In this document: positions 35,495 through 44,682 of the stretch, in pieces
Layout of the letters: each line of letters begins with the position of its first letter
How positions within the stretch are numbered: position 1 is the first letter of the stretch
Source: JAFAXD01 sp963760435
Lineage (GTDB): Bacteria > Pseudomonadota > Alphaproteobacteria > Rhizobiales > Xanthobacteraceae
DNA length: 64,000 nucleotides
Direction: 5' to 3'
Assembly: GCA_963760435.1 (NCBI GenBank)
Contig: CAVXDE010000017.1
Coordinates: 62,001-126,000, forward strand
Made by a program: the position numbers and the translations under genes
The notes under the pieces: model-generated
Database searches by the model: none
Seen by the model: only the letters and a program-made list of their open reading frames with translations
What the model was told of the DNA's origin: nothing

Positions 35495-36277
35495 TCACGC
35501 GAAAGCGGCCGGAAAGGCACCGCCATCGATCAGGAGGTTATGGCCGGTAATGAATCCGGCATGCGCCGAGCAGAGAAACGCGCAGGCTGCGCCAAACTCT
35601 TCCGGCCGTCCGATGCGCTTCGCCGGAATAGCCTCGACGCGTTGCGCGCGCACGGCCTCCGGCGTCGTGTTTTGGCGCCGCGCATTGGTCTCGAACAGCG
35701 ACTTCAGGCGGTCGGTGTCGAAGGCGCCCGGCAACAGGAAATTGATGGTGACGTTGTGCGGGGCAACTGACCGCGCCACCGTGGTCAGAAACGCGGTAAG
35801 CCCGGCGCGCGCCGCGCAGGAGACCTCGAGGCTCGTCTGCGGCATCAGCACGCCGCCCGAGGTGATGTTGACGATGCGCCCGAACTTGTTGGCAACCATA
35901 TGCCCGAGCGCTTTTTGAATGAGCTCGATCGGTGCCACCATGCTGCCGGTCACGCCCTCGAGCATTTGCTGACGATTGACCTCACCGTAAGGGCGCGGCG
36001 GCGGCCCCAAGTTGTTGGTGACCAGAATGTCGGGCTGCGGGCAGGCTGCAAACAAGGCGGCCTGGCCCTCGGGACTGGCGACATCGGCGGCGACCGCGAT
36101 CACCTTGGCACCGGTGGCCTTGCGGATATCCGCTGCGGTCGCCTCGGCACCGTCGCGGCTGCGGCCGTTGACGACGACCTCGCATCCCGCTTCCGCGAGC
36201 TTTTCTGCGCAGGCACGGCCGAGGCCTTTGCTCGAGGCGCAGACGAGGGCCTTGCGGCCGGCTATTCCGAGATCCAT
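35495..36277 (-). CDS. SDR-family oxidoreductase with atypical catalytic site
   Basis: 260 residues. NAD(P) motif ALVCASSKGLGRACAEKLA near the start, NNLGPPPRPYGEV in place of NNAG, and NITSGGVLMPQ around the usual catalytic Ser. The YxxxK position instead reads SCAARAG: Ser replaces Tyr and Arg replaces Lys. The related subgroup with S-x-AARAG is known in databases but its chemistry is unclear. It is followed by the FAH-family gene. Confidence 0.85.
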   Translation of the reverse strand: MDLGIAGRKALVCASSKGLGRACAEKLAEAGCEVVVNGRSRDGAEATAADIRKATGAKVIAVAADVASPEGQAALFAACPQPDILVTNNLGPPPRPYGEVNRQQMLEGVTGSMVAPIELIQKALGHMVANKFGRIVNITSGGVLMPQTSLEVSCAARAGLTAFLTTVARSVAPHNVTINFLLPGAFDTDRLKSLFETNARRQNTTPEAVRAQRVEAIPAKRIGRPEEFGAACAFLCSAHAGFITGHNLLIDGGAFPAAFA

Positions 36278-36287
36278 GGCGGGTGCT

Positions 36288-37445
36288 TCAGATTGGCGGC
36301 GTTTCGCTGGCGGGCTCTTCGTTTACGGCCACGCTGCTCACAGCATTCCCGCGCCAGACAAAATCCGAGCCGAGCCAACCCGTGACCCACAGCGCCGGCA
36401 AGGCGAGATCGCGCACGAGCGCGTGCAGCGGATAGGCCCAGGTCAGCGGCCAGCCGGCGACGCGCGCGAGCTTGGCCTCGGCGCCGTACCATACAGTTCC
36501 CACGGTCAGCACGGCCGCGATCCACGATGCGTCGAGCGCGAGTGCCAGCACGGCAGCCATCGCGAACGGAATCAAGGCGCCGCTGAGAATCTCCGGCGCG
36601 TAGAACATCGGGAACGAGGCGCGGCGCAGCTGCGCCCAGCGCGCCTGGCGATGCCACACTTCGAGCGCGCCCCGACGGCCAAGCGGTTGCGGGAACGGCG
36701 CATCGACCAGGCGCACGCGCAGGCCTGAATCACGCACCACTTTGGTTGAGGCTGCATCCTCCGCCGGCTCGAGGCCGAGCAGCCGGATGCCGCCAGCCTC
36801 CTCCAACACGGAGCGCCGCCAGAACATCGTCTTGCCCTGGGCGAAGCCGAGGCCGAGCGTATCGGCGCCATATTGCCACCGCGCCTCGTAGGTGTTGAGG
36901 AACGCGCATTCGACGCCGGCCCAAAATCCATGCGGTTCCGATCCTGACGGCGGCGAGCACACCAGCCCGGTGTCGTGGTGGCGCCAGGCGTTCCACAGCC
37001 GCGTCAGATAATCCGGCGGCATCAGCACATTGCTGTCGGCGAGCACGATCCAGTCGTGCGCCGCGGCGTTCCAGCCCTTGAAGCAGTTGTTGAGCTTGGG
37101 GTTGGCGCTGATGCGCTCGTCCCCGATCAACAACTTGGCACGCACCTGCGGATGCTCGGCAATCAACTGCTGCACCGTTGGCACGATCGGGTCGCGCGCA
37201 TGCGCCACGCAGAAGATCAGCTCATAATCTGGATAATCGAGCGCAAACCCGGAGCGCAGTGTCGACTCGGCGAAATTATCAAGCCCGCACACCGGCCGAA
37301 CCAAACTGATTGCTGGTGCGTTCTCTGGCGCCGGCTCGTGCGCGGTGCGCGCCCGGCAGCGGACAACAGCGATCGCAACGCTGATCAGATGAGAACCAAC
37401 GGTAAAGCACAGAAGAATCGCGGCGGCGCAAATCACCGTTGTCAT
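36288..37445 (-). CDS. Ceramide glucosyltransferase-like GT21 enzyme
   Basis: About 385 residues. N-terminal TM (VICAAAILLCFTVGSHLISVAI), catalytic region with DERISANPKLNNCFKGWNAA and LADSNVLMPPDYL, AEDAASTK for the third Asp, and RQARWAQLRR, the (Q/R)xxRW motif of processive GT2/GT21 enzymes. Two or three hydrophobic segments end the protein. It probably glycosylates a membrane lipid: ceramide, hopanoid or diacylglycerol. Start taken at the ATG of MTTVIC. It is divergent from the LpxH-like gene. Confidence 0.82.
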   Translation of the reverse strand: MTTVICAAAILLCFTVGSHLISVAIAVVRCRARTAHEPAPENAPAISLVRPVCGLDNFAESTLRSGFALDYPDYELIFCVAHARDPIVPTVQQLIAEHPQVRAKLLIGDERISANPKLNNCFKGWNAAAHDWIVLADSNVLMPPDYLTRLWNAWRHHDTGLVCSPPSGSEPHGFWAGVECAFLNTYEARWQYGADTLGLGFAQGKTMFWRRSVLEEAGGIRLLGLEPAEDAASTKVVRDSGLRVRLVDAPFPQPLGRRGALEVWHRQARWAQLRRASFPMFYAPEILSGALIPFAMAAVLALALDASWIAAVLTVGTVWYGAEAKLARVAGWPLTWAYPLHALVRDLALPALWVTGWLGSDFVWRGNAVSSVAVNEEPASETPPI

Positions 37446-37603
37446 GGTCGCGACGCTAGTGTGGTGCAGTGACACATTTGTGACCGGCCCCCTCGATCCC
37501 GCCGGATGTTGGATCGCCGCTTACAGAGCAAGCAATTTTGTCATATAAGTGTTATCCGAGTCGGGCATAGCACCATAATCATGGCACAACAAGACCGGCT
37601 ATC

Positions 37604-38407
37604 GTGACGGCAGAACCTCAACGCTACCGCGCCCTTTTTCTATCCGATGTGCACCTCGGCGCGCGCGGTTGCCAAGCCGACAAGCTGCTCGATTTCCTGC
37701 GCTGGCATGAAGCCGACACCATCTATCTGGTCGGCGACATTGTTGACGGCTGGGCGCTGCGATCAGGTTGGTATTGGCCGCAAGAGCACAACGATGTGGT
37801 GCAGAAGTTGCTGCGCAAGGCGCGCAAGGGCGCGCGCCTGATCTACGCGCCCGGCAACCACGACGAGTTCATGCGCGACTACTATGGCACCCATTTCGGC
37901 GGTATCGAAGTGGTGGAGAATGCCGTGCACGCGGCGGCCGACGGCCGGCGTTATCTGGTGATCCACGGCGACCTGTTCGACCTGGTGGTCACCCAGGCGC
38001 GCTGGCTCGCGCTCCTTGGCGACAAGGCCTACGACTTTGCCATCATGTTGAACCGGGTGTTCAACGCGGTGCGGCGTCGCCTCGGGTTCGGTTACTGGTC
38101 GCTCTCGCAATGGGCGAAGCTGAAGGTCAAGAACGCCGTCAGCTATATTGGCGAATACGAGAAAACACTGGTTTCGGAGGCGCACCGGCACGGCGTCGAC
38201 GGGGTCATCTGCGGCCACATCCACCACGCGGCTATTCACGAGGACTTCGGCATCCGCTATATCAATTGTGGAGATTGGGTCGAAAGCTGCACGGCCATCG
38301 CCGAGCACGTCGACGGCCGTTTTGAGATCATAACTTGGACGCATACCCGGGCTGCGCTCGAACCGGTCGAAGCGGATGAGCCAGCGCTCGGGGCACGCGC
38401 CGCCTGA
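37604..38407 (+). CDS. LpxH-like calcineurin-family metallophosphoesterase, paralogue 1
   Basis: 267 residues. Two-metal site motifs in order: DVHLG, GDIVDGW, GNHDEF, HGDLFD and GHIHHAAIH. Overall closest to UDP-2,3-diacylglucosamine hydrolases, but many alphaproteobacteria use LpxI for that step, so another lipid-diphosphate or nucleotide-sugar substrate is possible. GTG start at 37604. A second gene of the same type at 59685 shares most of its sequence. It precedes pmtA by 67 bp, suggesting membrane-lipid work. Confidence 0.82.
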   Translation: MTAEPQRYRALFLSDVHLGARGCQADKLLDFLRWHEADTIYLVGDIVDGWALRSGWYWPQEHNDVVQKLLRKARKGARLIYAPGNHDEFMRDYYGTHFGGIEVVENAVHAAADGRRYLVIHGDLFDLVVTQARWLALLGDKAYDFAIMLNRVFNAVRRRLGFGYWSLSQWAKLKVKNAVSYIGEYEKTLVSEAHRHGVDGVICGHIHHAAIHEDFGIRYINCGDWVESCTAIAEHVDGRFEIITWTHTRAALEPVEADEPALGARAA

Positions 38408-38474
38408 GCAACAAGCCGTTCTGAGCAACAAATCGAGCCGCCCTTCATCTTTCCAACGTGCTGTGAGGAAATCC

Positions 38475-39149
38475 ATGCTGCAACCAACGCCCGCGTCCGA
38501 TCTTGATCGCAATGTCGTCGAGACGGCTTACGCGCGCTGGGCGCCGGTGTACGACAAGGTCTGTGGTCCGATCTTCTTGAGCGGCCGCCGCAGCGCGACG
38601 TCGGCCGCCATGCAGGTTGGCGGCCGCATCCTGGAAGTCGGCGTCGGCACCGGGCTTTCGTTCGGCGACTATGATTCCTCGACCGAGATCGTCGGCATCG
38701 ACATGTGCGAGCCGATGGTGGCCAAGGCGCGCGAGCGCATGGCCAGCGGGTTTTATCCGCATGTCAAAGATGTGATGGTGATGGACGCGCATGAGCTCGC
38801 GTTCGAGGATGCTTCATTTGATTGCGTGGTTGCCCAGTTCGTCATCACGCTGGTCGCCAATCCGGAGCGCGTCCTGTCCGAATGCGCGCGCGTGCTGCGG
38901 CCGGGCGGCGAGATCATTCTGGTCAACCATCTCTATTCGGAGCGCGGCATGCTGGCCGTGATCGAGCGGCTGGCGGCGCGGCCGACCCGCGCGCTCGGCC
39001 TGCGGCCGGAATTCCCGTTCGGCCGGCTGATGGCCTGGGCGCAGGATCACGGCGGTGTCGAGCTGGTCGAGCGCCGGCGCGTGAAGCCGCTCGGCGCTTA
39101 CACGCTGGTGCGCTTCCGTCGCATCGCCGCGCAGGCGGAAGCGGCGTAA
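38475..39149 (+). CDS. pmtA: Phosphatidylethanolamine N-methyltransferase-like SAM-dependent methyltransferase
   Basis: 224 residues. TAYARWAPVYDKVCGPIFLSG is the N-terminal PmtA signature, and SAM motif I is ILEVGVGTGLSFGDYD. Motif IV region is EDASFDCVVAQFVITLV. PmtA methylates phosphatidylethanolamine toward phosphatidylcholine in many rhizobia. GAGGAA 6 bp before the ATG at 38475 supports the start. It could be a related lipid methyltransferase instead; the context with a phosphoesterase and GT21 enzyme favours lipids. Confidence 0.78.
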   Translation: MLQPTPASDLDRNVVETAYARWAPVYDKVCGPIFLSGRRSATSAAMQVGGRILEVGVGTGLSFGDYDSSTEIVGIDMCEPMVAKARERMASGFYPHVKDVMVMDAHELAFEDASFDCVVAQFVITLVANPERVLSECARVLRPGGEIILVNHLYSERGMLAVIERLAARPTRALGLRPEFPFGRLMAWAQDHGGVELVERRRVKPLGAYTLVRFRRIAAQAEAA

Positions 39150-39187
39150 CAAACATTGCTCTCAGAGCGGTCAGCGGCGCGATTTTC

Positions 39188-39356
39188 ACCTCTCCCCGCT
39201 TGCGGGGAGAGAGCCTGCCCCGGACTTGATCCGGGGTCGGCGCGAAGCGCCGGGTGAGGGGGCCTCTCCGCGCATTCTGAGCTTGTGGAGACGCCCCCTC
39301 ACCCGACTTTCTTCGCTGCGCTCGAAAGTCGACCTCTCCCCGCAAGCGGGGAGAGG
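39188..39356. repeat. Pair of CCTCTCCCCGC palindromes plus other inverted repeats
   Basis: CTCTCCCCGCTTGCGGGGAGAG near 39190-39211 and CCTCTCCCCGCAAGCGGGGAGAGG at 39333-39356 bracket a gap containing CCCCGGACTTGATCCGGGG and GCGCGAAGCGC-type hairpins. The two outer palindromes match the copy at 34514-34548. The whole 274-bp gap between pmtA and the dehydratase gene holds nothing that looks coding. Confidence 0.7.
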
Positions 39357-39423
39357 TAGAAGCCGCTTCATTCTCGTTCATCTCCGGGTGGCCTTATCCG
39401 GGCTAACGCGCTACCCTGCCGGC

Positions 39424-40416
39424 ATGGCTGCGCCCGATGTCACGCGACAATTGCCGACGGCGGCCGATGTTGACGCGGCGGCCGCGCGGCTCTCCGGCGT
39501 TGCGCTGCATACGCCGCTGATCTCTTCGCCAGTCCTCGATGCGCTCACCGGCGGGCGTATCTTTCTCAAAGCCGAGACCCTGCAGCGCACCGGCTCGTTC
39601 AAGTTCCGCGGCGCCTACAACAAACTCTCGACGCTTCCCGCCGAGCAACGGCGCGGCGGCGTGGTGGCGTTCTCCTCCGGCAATCATGCGCAAGGCGTGG
39701 CCGCGGCAGCGAAGCTGCTCGGCATGCCCGCGGTCATCGTGATGCCGTCGGACGCGCCGCGCGCCAAACGCGAGCGCACCGCGGCGCTGGGCGCCGAGGT
39801 CGTGCTCTATGACCGGCTGCGCGAGGATCGTTCAGCAATTGCGCGTGGCATCGCTCAGGAGCGCGATGCCGTGCTGGTGCCTCCCTATGACGACCCGCTG
39901 ATCATCGCCGGGCAGGGAACCACCGGGCGCGAGATTGCCGAAGATCTGGCGGCTTTGGGAATCGAGCCCGATCTCGTCATCGTCAACGCGTCGGGGGGCG
40001 GGCTTGCGGCCGGCATCGCACTTTCTGTTAAAGCACGCGTGCCCGGCGCGCGCATATTGACCGCTGAGCCCGCCGGATTTGATGATCACCTGCGCTCGTT
40101 TCGGACCGGGCGGCGCGAGCACAACGCGCAAATCACCGGCTCGATCTGCGACGCGCTCATGGCGCAGGCGCCGGGCGAGCTCACGTTCGAGATCAACAAG
40201 AATCTGATCGGCGACGGCGTCACTGCCACAGACGAAGAGGCCGGCCGCGCGGTGGCTTTCGCGTTCCGCGAATTGAAGCTCGTGGTCGAGCCGGGCGGCG
40301 CGGTTGCGCTCGCCGCATTGCTTGCCGGCAAGATCGACGTGCGCAATAAGGTCGCGGCGGTCGTTCTCTCCGGCGGCAACGTGGATGCGGAGCTGTTCTC
40401 TCGCTTAGTCGCGTAG
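39424..40416 (+). CDS. Threonine/serine dehydratase (catabolic type)
   Basis: 330 residues, PLP fold type II. RTGSFKFRGAYNKL carries the Schiff-base lysine, SSGNHAQGVA the substrate loop, and NASGGGLAAGIALS the phosphate-binding loop. There is no C-terminal ACT domain, so it is the short, feedback-insensitive type that deaminates threonine or serine to 2-oxo acids; serine racemase activity is an alternative in this family. The start ATG at 39424 follows the palindromic gap. Confidence 0.88.
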   Translation: MAAPDVTRQLPTAADVDAAAARLSGVALHTPLISSPVLDALTGGRIFLKAETLQRTGSFKFRGAYNKLSTLPAEQRRGGVVAFSSGNHAQGVAAAAKLLGMPAVIVMPSDAPRAKRERTAALGAEVVLYDRLREDRSAIARGIAQERDAVLVPPYDDPLIIAGQGTTGREIAEDLAALGIEPDLVIVNASGGGLAAGIALSVKARVPGARILTAEPAGFDDHLRSFRTGRREHNAQITGSICDALMAQAPGELTFEINKNLIGDGVTATDEEAGRAVAFAFRELKLVVEPGGAVALAALLAGKIDVRNKVAAVVLSGGNVDAELFSRLVA

Positions 40417-40445
40417 ACTCCCGACAAGCTGCCTCCTGATCCCTG

Positions 40446-41609
40446 ATGATCCTGAAACGCGACTCCTTTGCCCCGCGCCTGTCCGCCTACTATGCGACGC
40501 TCGGCGTGGCGACTGGGTTCGGCATGCCATTCTTCCCGCTGTGGCTCGAGTACAAGGGACTCGATGCGGCGGCGATCGGCATCGTGCTCGCGGCTCCGAT
40601 GGTGGTGCGCATCGTCTGCGTGCCGCTGGCGACCCGCCTCGCCGACCGGGCGAACGCGCTACGCACCGCGATGATGATCGGCGCGGTCGGAGCGCTGATC
40701 GGCCATGCGCTGATTGGGCTCTCCAGCGGCTTTGTGGCCATCCTCGCCGCCGTTGCGCTTGCCTCGGTATTCTTCACGCCGGGCTATCCGCTCACCGACG
40801 CTTATGCGTTGCGTGGCCTTGCCGACCGCCGCCTCGCCTACGGTCCGATCAGGCTATGGGCATCGGCCGCCTACATCGCCGCCAACATCGGCGGGGGTTT
40901 CCTGCTCAGCCGCATCCCGCGCGCCGATATCATCTGGCTGCTGGTGTCGGCCTTCGCGGGGGGCGTCGCCGCCGCCGCGCTATTGCTGCCGCTGGCGCCA
41001 CATCCGCATCACAAGGCCGGGCCGCATCCGTCTGCGAAGATTTTATGGACCTCGCCGGTGTTTGTTGCGGCCCTCGTCGCCTGCAGCCTCGTGCAGGCGA
41101 GCCACGCCGTCTTCTATGGGTTTTCCACCATTGACTGGACCGGTAAAGGCCTCGCCGACACGACCGTCGGCGCCCTCTGGGCGATCGGGATCGTCGCGGA
41201 GATCCTGCTGTTTGCGGCATCCGGTTTCCTCAGCAAGTTCATCGGGCCGCTCACCTTTGTGATGATTGGCGCGTGCGGCGCCGTACTGCGCTGGGGCTTC
41301 ATGGCAACCGATCCGCCGTTGTTGTTGTTGCCGGTGCTGCAATGCCTGCACGCGCTGTCGTTCACCTCGACGCATCTCGGCGCCATGCAGTTTCTCGCTC
41401 GCGTCGTACCGGTTGGGCTCGGCGCCACGGCCCAGGGCGATTTCAATGCCGCGCAGGCGGTGGTGTTCAGCCTGGCGATGGGATTTTCAGGAAGCCTGTT
41501 CCACGCGTACGGCGACCTCGCTTATGGCGTGATGGCGGTCATGGCGCTCGCGGGTGTCGCTGCGGCAATCGTGGCTTACAGTCTGGGGCGCAGGCGTCCC
41601 GGGTTGTGA
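40446..41609 (+). CDS. MFS transporter (PPP/HcaT-like)
   Basis: 387 residues, about 12 TM helices. FAPRLSAYYATLGVATGFGMPFFPLWLEYKGLDAAAIG matches the MFS_1_like/phenylpropionate permease group by its early PFFPxWL motif. Substrate unknown. Convergent with the epimerase gene, 6 bp apart, and 29 bp after the dehydratase. Confidence 0.85.
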   Translation: MILKRDSFAPRLSAYYATLGVATGFGMPFFPLWLEYKGLDAAAIGIVLAAPMVVRIVCVPLATRLADRANALRTAMMIGAVGALIGHALIGLSSGFVAILAAVALASVFFTPGYPLTDAYALRGLADRRLAYGPIRLWASAAYIAANIGGGFLLSRIPRADIIWLLVSAFAGGVAAAALLLPLAPHPHHKAGPHPSAKILWTSPVFVAALVACSLVQASHAVFYGFSTIDWTGKGLADTTVGALWAIGIVAEILLFAASGFLSKFIGPLTFVMIGACGAVLRWGFMATDPPLLLLPVLQCLHALSFTSTHLGAMQFLARVVPVGLGATAQGDFNAAQAVVFSLAMGFSGSLFHAYGDLAYGVMAVMALAGVAAAIVAYSLGRRRPGL

Positions 41610-41615
41610 GTTGGT

Positions 41616-42641
41616 TCATCCCCACAACGCGGGCTCGGGCGGATACATTCGGCTGCCCTCGAAGCGCAGCCCCTCGGGCCGGTCCCTGGCCAGGAGCAGC
41701 GGTCCGTCGAGATCGACGACGCGGGCGCGTTGCGCCAGCAGCATCGCCGGGGCGACCGCGAGCGATGTCGCGACCATCGAGCCGACCATGATCTCGAAGC
41801 CAAGTCGGGTCGCCTCCTCGGCGAGCGCCAAGGCTTCGGTCAGGCCGCCGGCCTTGTCGAGCTTGATATTGACCGCCTCGTATTTGCCTTTGAGCCGCGC
41901 CAAGGTCGCCCGGTCATGCACGCTTTCGTCGGCGCAGATCGGGATCGGATGGGCAACCGCCGCAAGCGCCGCATCGTCGCCGGCGGGCAGTGGCTGCTCG
42001 ATCAAGGTCACGCCCACGTCGGCGCAGGCCGCGAGGTTGGCGGCAAGGTTCTCCGGCGTCCATCCTTCGTTGGCGTCGACGATCAGCTCGGCCGCTGGCG
42101 CGGCGTTGCGGACGGCGCGGATGCGCGCGGGATCATCGTCCCCGCCGAGCTTGATCTTGAGCAGCGGGCGCGCCGCGGCGGCCCGGGCCGCCTCCGCCAT
42201 GGCGTCCGGCGTGCCGAGCGAGATCGTATAAGCGGTGTTGACAGGCCCGGGCGCCGCCAAGCCCGCCAAAACGTAGGCTGGGCGCCCGCTCTGCTTAGCC
42301 TCCAGGTCCCAAAAGGCGCAATCGAGCCCGTTGCGGGCTGCGCCGCCGGGCAGCAGGCGCTGCAGACCCGACCGGTCGAGCCCCTCCAGCAGCGGCTGAC
42401 GCAGTGCTTCGATCGCCGCCACCACGCCGGCAGCGGTTTCACCATACCGCGGATAGGGCGTACACTCGCCACGGCCGCGATGCGCCCCGTCCTGGAGCTC
42501 GACCACGACCACGTCGGCCTGCGTCTTCGAGCCGCGGCTGATGGTAAATGACCCGGCAATGGGCCAGGCCTCAATCGCTGCGTTCAGCGCGGTAGAACGC
42601 GTTCTGGTCACAATTGGGGGCTCATGTGAAAAACTCGACAT
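41616..42641 (-). CDS. Dipeptide (L-Ala-D/L-Glu) epimerase, enolase superfamily
   Basis: 341 residues. Catalytic lysine in LLKIKLGGD (KxK), metal ligands in LIVDANEGW (Asp), IEQPLP (Glu) and ICADES (Asp), and second base in VNIKLDKAGGL. These define the muconate-lactonising subgroup that includes L-Ala-D/L-Glu epimerases used for murein peptide recycling. N-succinylamino acid racemase activity cannot be excluded. Start at the ATG of MSSFSHEPP; earlier ATGs are possible. Confidence 0.83.
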   Translation of the reverse strand: MSSFSHEPPIVTRTRSTALNAAIEAWPIAGSFTISRGSKTQADVVVVELQDGAHRGRGECTPYPRYGETAAGVVAAIEALRQPLLEGLDRSGLQRLLPGGAARNGLDCAFWDLEAKQSGRPAYVLAGLAAPGPVNTAYTISLGTPDAMAEAARAAAARPLLKIKLGGDDDPARIRAVRNAAPAAELIVDANEGWTPENLAANLAACADVGVTLIEQPLPAGDDAALAAVAHPIPICADESVHDRATLARLKGKYEAVNIKLDKAGGLTEALALAEEATRLGFEIMVGSMVATSLAVAPAMLLAQRARVVDLDGPLLLARDRPEGLRFEGSRMYPPEPALWG

Positions 42642-42744
42642 GCTAGCACTTACCGTCACTATTGCGGTGCGGGGTTGGAACGAGGTGGCCGGGCGCTGAA
42701 GGTTGCGCACGGTTGGGTGTGAACATTACCCCATTCAAGTGATC

Positions 42745-43884
42745 ATGGCTCTGATCGACGAACCGCTGTTGCGAAGCGCGACCCTGGGCGATCGGCTGCA
42801 GCTTGCTGCCGGCGGGTCCTGGACTGCGCCCAATGCGGCCGATCTCGAACCCCTGATCGACGACGCAGTCGCGCGCGGGAGACAGCTCGGCCGCGTCGAG
42901 CTGAACATGGCCGGTGTGGAAAACCTCGACACGTTCGGGGCCTGGTTGCTCGAGCGATTGCTGCGCGATTGTGCCGAAGCCGGGCGGGGCATCAGCGTCA
43001 CCGGCCTGCCGGATCGCTTTCGCGGCATCATCAACGAGGCGCACCAGTCGAACCGGGCGTCAGCGGAGCAACCGCACGAAGGTGTCGTCGGGTCCGCCGT
43101 CGCCGGAACCAAACGCGCGCTCGCCACGATCAGCCAGGACGTCGTGCTCAACGTTGCCATGTTTGGCGCGCTGGTGGTTGCGGCGGTGCGCGTGCTGGTC
43201 AGGCCAGGCTCGTTGCGGCTCACCTCGGTGGTGCATCACCTCGATCGCGTCTGCTGGCGCGCGGTGCCGATCGTTTTGCTGATCACGGTGTTGATCGGCG
43301 CCATCATCGCCCAGCAGGGCATCTTTCACTTCCGCCGCTTCGGCGCCGAGGTCTACGTCGTCGACATGCTCGGCATCCTGGTGATGCGCGAGATCGGCGT
43401 GCTGATCGTCGCGATCATGATCGCCGGCCGCTCCGGATCCGCCTACACGGCCGAGCTCGGCGCCATGAAGATGCGCGAGGAGATCGATGCGCTGCACACG
43501 ATGGGGCTTGATCCGATCGATGTGCTGGTGCTGCCGCGCGTGCTTGCTTTGGTGATCGCGATGCCGATCCTCACCTTCCTGGGCTCGATGGCGGCGCTCT
43601 ACGGCGGTGGCATGGTGTGCTGGCTCTATGCCGGCATGAGTCCGGACATCTTCCTCGGGCGGTTGCGCGAGATCATCTCCATCGATCACTTCGAGGTCGG
43701 CATGAGCAAGGCGCCGTTCATGGCGCTGGTGATCGGCATCGTGGCCAGCGTCGAAGGGCTGCAGGTGAAGGGCAGCGCCGAGTCGCTCGGCCTGCAAACG
43801 ACGGCCTCGGTGGTCAAATCGATCTTCCTGGTGATCGTGCTCGACGGGATCTTCGCCATGTTCTTTGCCGCGATCGGGAAGTAG
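42745..43884 (+). CDS. mlaE: MlaE-family lipid ABC permease with N-terminal STAS domain
   Basis: 379 residues. Residues about 20-105 form a STAS-like domain (LQLAAGGSWTAPNAADLEP to LNMAGVENLDTFGAWLLERLL). The MlaE/YrbE permease follows with GIFHFRRFGAEVYVVDMLGI and MKMREEIDALHTMGLDPIDVLVLPRVLAL. E. coli has MlaB as a separate STAS protein; here the two are fused. It forms the inner-membrane part of a phospholipid trafficking machine with the next two genes, 3 and 12 bp apart. Confidence 0.92.
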   Translation: MALIDEPLLRSATLGDRLQLAAGGSWTAPNAADLEPLIDDAVARGRQLGRVELNMAGVENLDTFGAWLLERLLRDCAEAGRGISVTGLPDRFRGIINEAHQSNRASAEQPHEGVVGSAVAGTKRALATISQDVVLNVAMFGALVVAAVRVLVRPGSLRLTSVVHHLDRVCWRAVPIVLLITVLIGAIIAQQGIFHFRRFGAEVYVVDMLGILVMREIGVLIVAIMIAGRSGSAYTAELGAMKMREEIDALHTMGLDPIDVLVLPRVLALVIAMPILTFLGSMAALYGGGMVCWLYAGMSPDIFLGRLREIISIDHFEVGMSKAPFMALVIGIVASVEGLQVKGSAESLGLQTTASVVKSIFLVIVLDGIFAMFFAAIGK

Positions 43885-43887
43885 CGG

Positions 43888-44670
43888 ATGCTGGCGCCCG
43901 TCAAAAACGACGCCGTGATCAGCGTGCGCGACGTCGTGGTTGTGCTCAACAATCAAACCGTCCTCAATCAGCTCTCGCTCGACGTGATGCGCGGCGAGGT
44001 GCTCGGTTTCGTCGGCGGGTCTGGCACCGGCAAGACCGTGCTGATGCGCACGATTCTCGGGCTGGTGCCGAAGCGCGCCGGCTCGATCGAGGTACTTGGT
44101 GTTGATCTCGACAAGGCGAGCGAGCGGGATCGGCGCTCGATCGAGCGCCGCTGGGGCGTGCTGTTCCAGCAGGGCGCGCTGTTCTCTTCGCTCACCGTGC
44201 TGCAGAACGTACAGTTTCCGATGCGCGAATATCTGCGGCTCTCCCAGCGGCTGATGGACGAGATCGCCATGACCAAGCTGGAGATGGTCGGGCTTCCCGC
44301 CAACGTGCGCGACAAGTTTCCCTCCGAACTTTCCGGCGGCATGATCAAGCGCGTCGCATTGGCGCGGGCACTGGCGCTCGACCCGGAAATCGTGTTTCTT
44401 GACGAGCCGACCTCAGGGCTTGATCCGATCGGCGCCGGCGATTTCGACGAGCTGATCCGCACCTTGCAGCAGACGCTCGGTCTCACCGTCTACATGGTGA
44501 CGCATGATCTCGACAGCTTGCACGAGATCTGTGATCGCATCGCCGTTTTGTCCGAAGGCAAGGTGATCGTGAGCGGCACGATCGCCACCATGCTCCAGTC
44601 CGAGCACCCATGGGTGAAGGAGTATTTCCGCGGCAAGCGCGGTCGCGCGGCGATCAGCGCGCAAGCTTGA
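43888..44670 (+). CDS. mlaF: MlaF-like ABC transporter ATPase
   Basis: 260 residues. Walker A GGSGTGKTVL, ABC signature LSGGMIKRVALARAL, Walker B IVFLDEPTSGLDPIG, H-loop VTHD. The Q-loop and FFQQGALFSSLTVLQNV-like region match the Mla/TGD3 group. Energises the MlaE permease. Begins 3 bp after mlaE stop. Confidence 0.94.
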   Translation: MLAPVKNDAVISVRDVVVVLNNQTVLNQLSLDVMRGEVLGFVGGSGTGKTVLMRTILGLVPKRAGSIEVLGVDLDKASERDRRSIERRWGVLFQQGALFSSLTVLQNVQFPMREYLRLSQRLMDEIAMTKLEMVGLPANVRDKFPSELSGGMIKRVALARALALDPEIVFLDEPTSGLDPIGAGDFDELIRTLQQTLGLTVYMVTHDLDSLHEICDRIAVLSEGKVIVSGTIATMLQSEHPWVKEYFRGKRGRAAISAQA

Positions 44671-44682
44671 GGGAAGCGCTTC

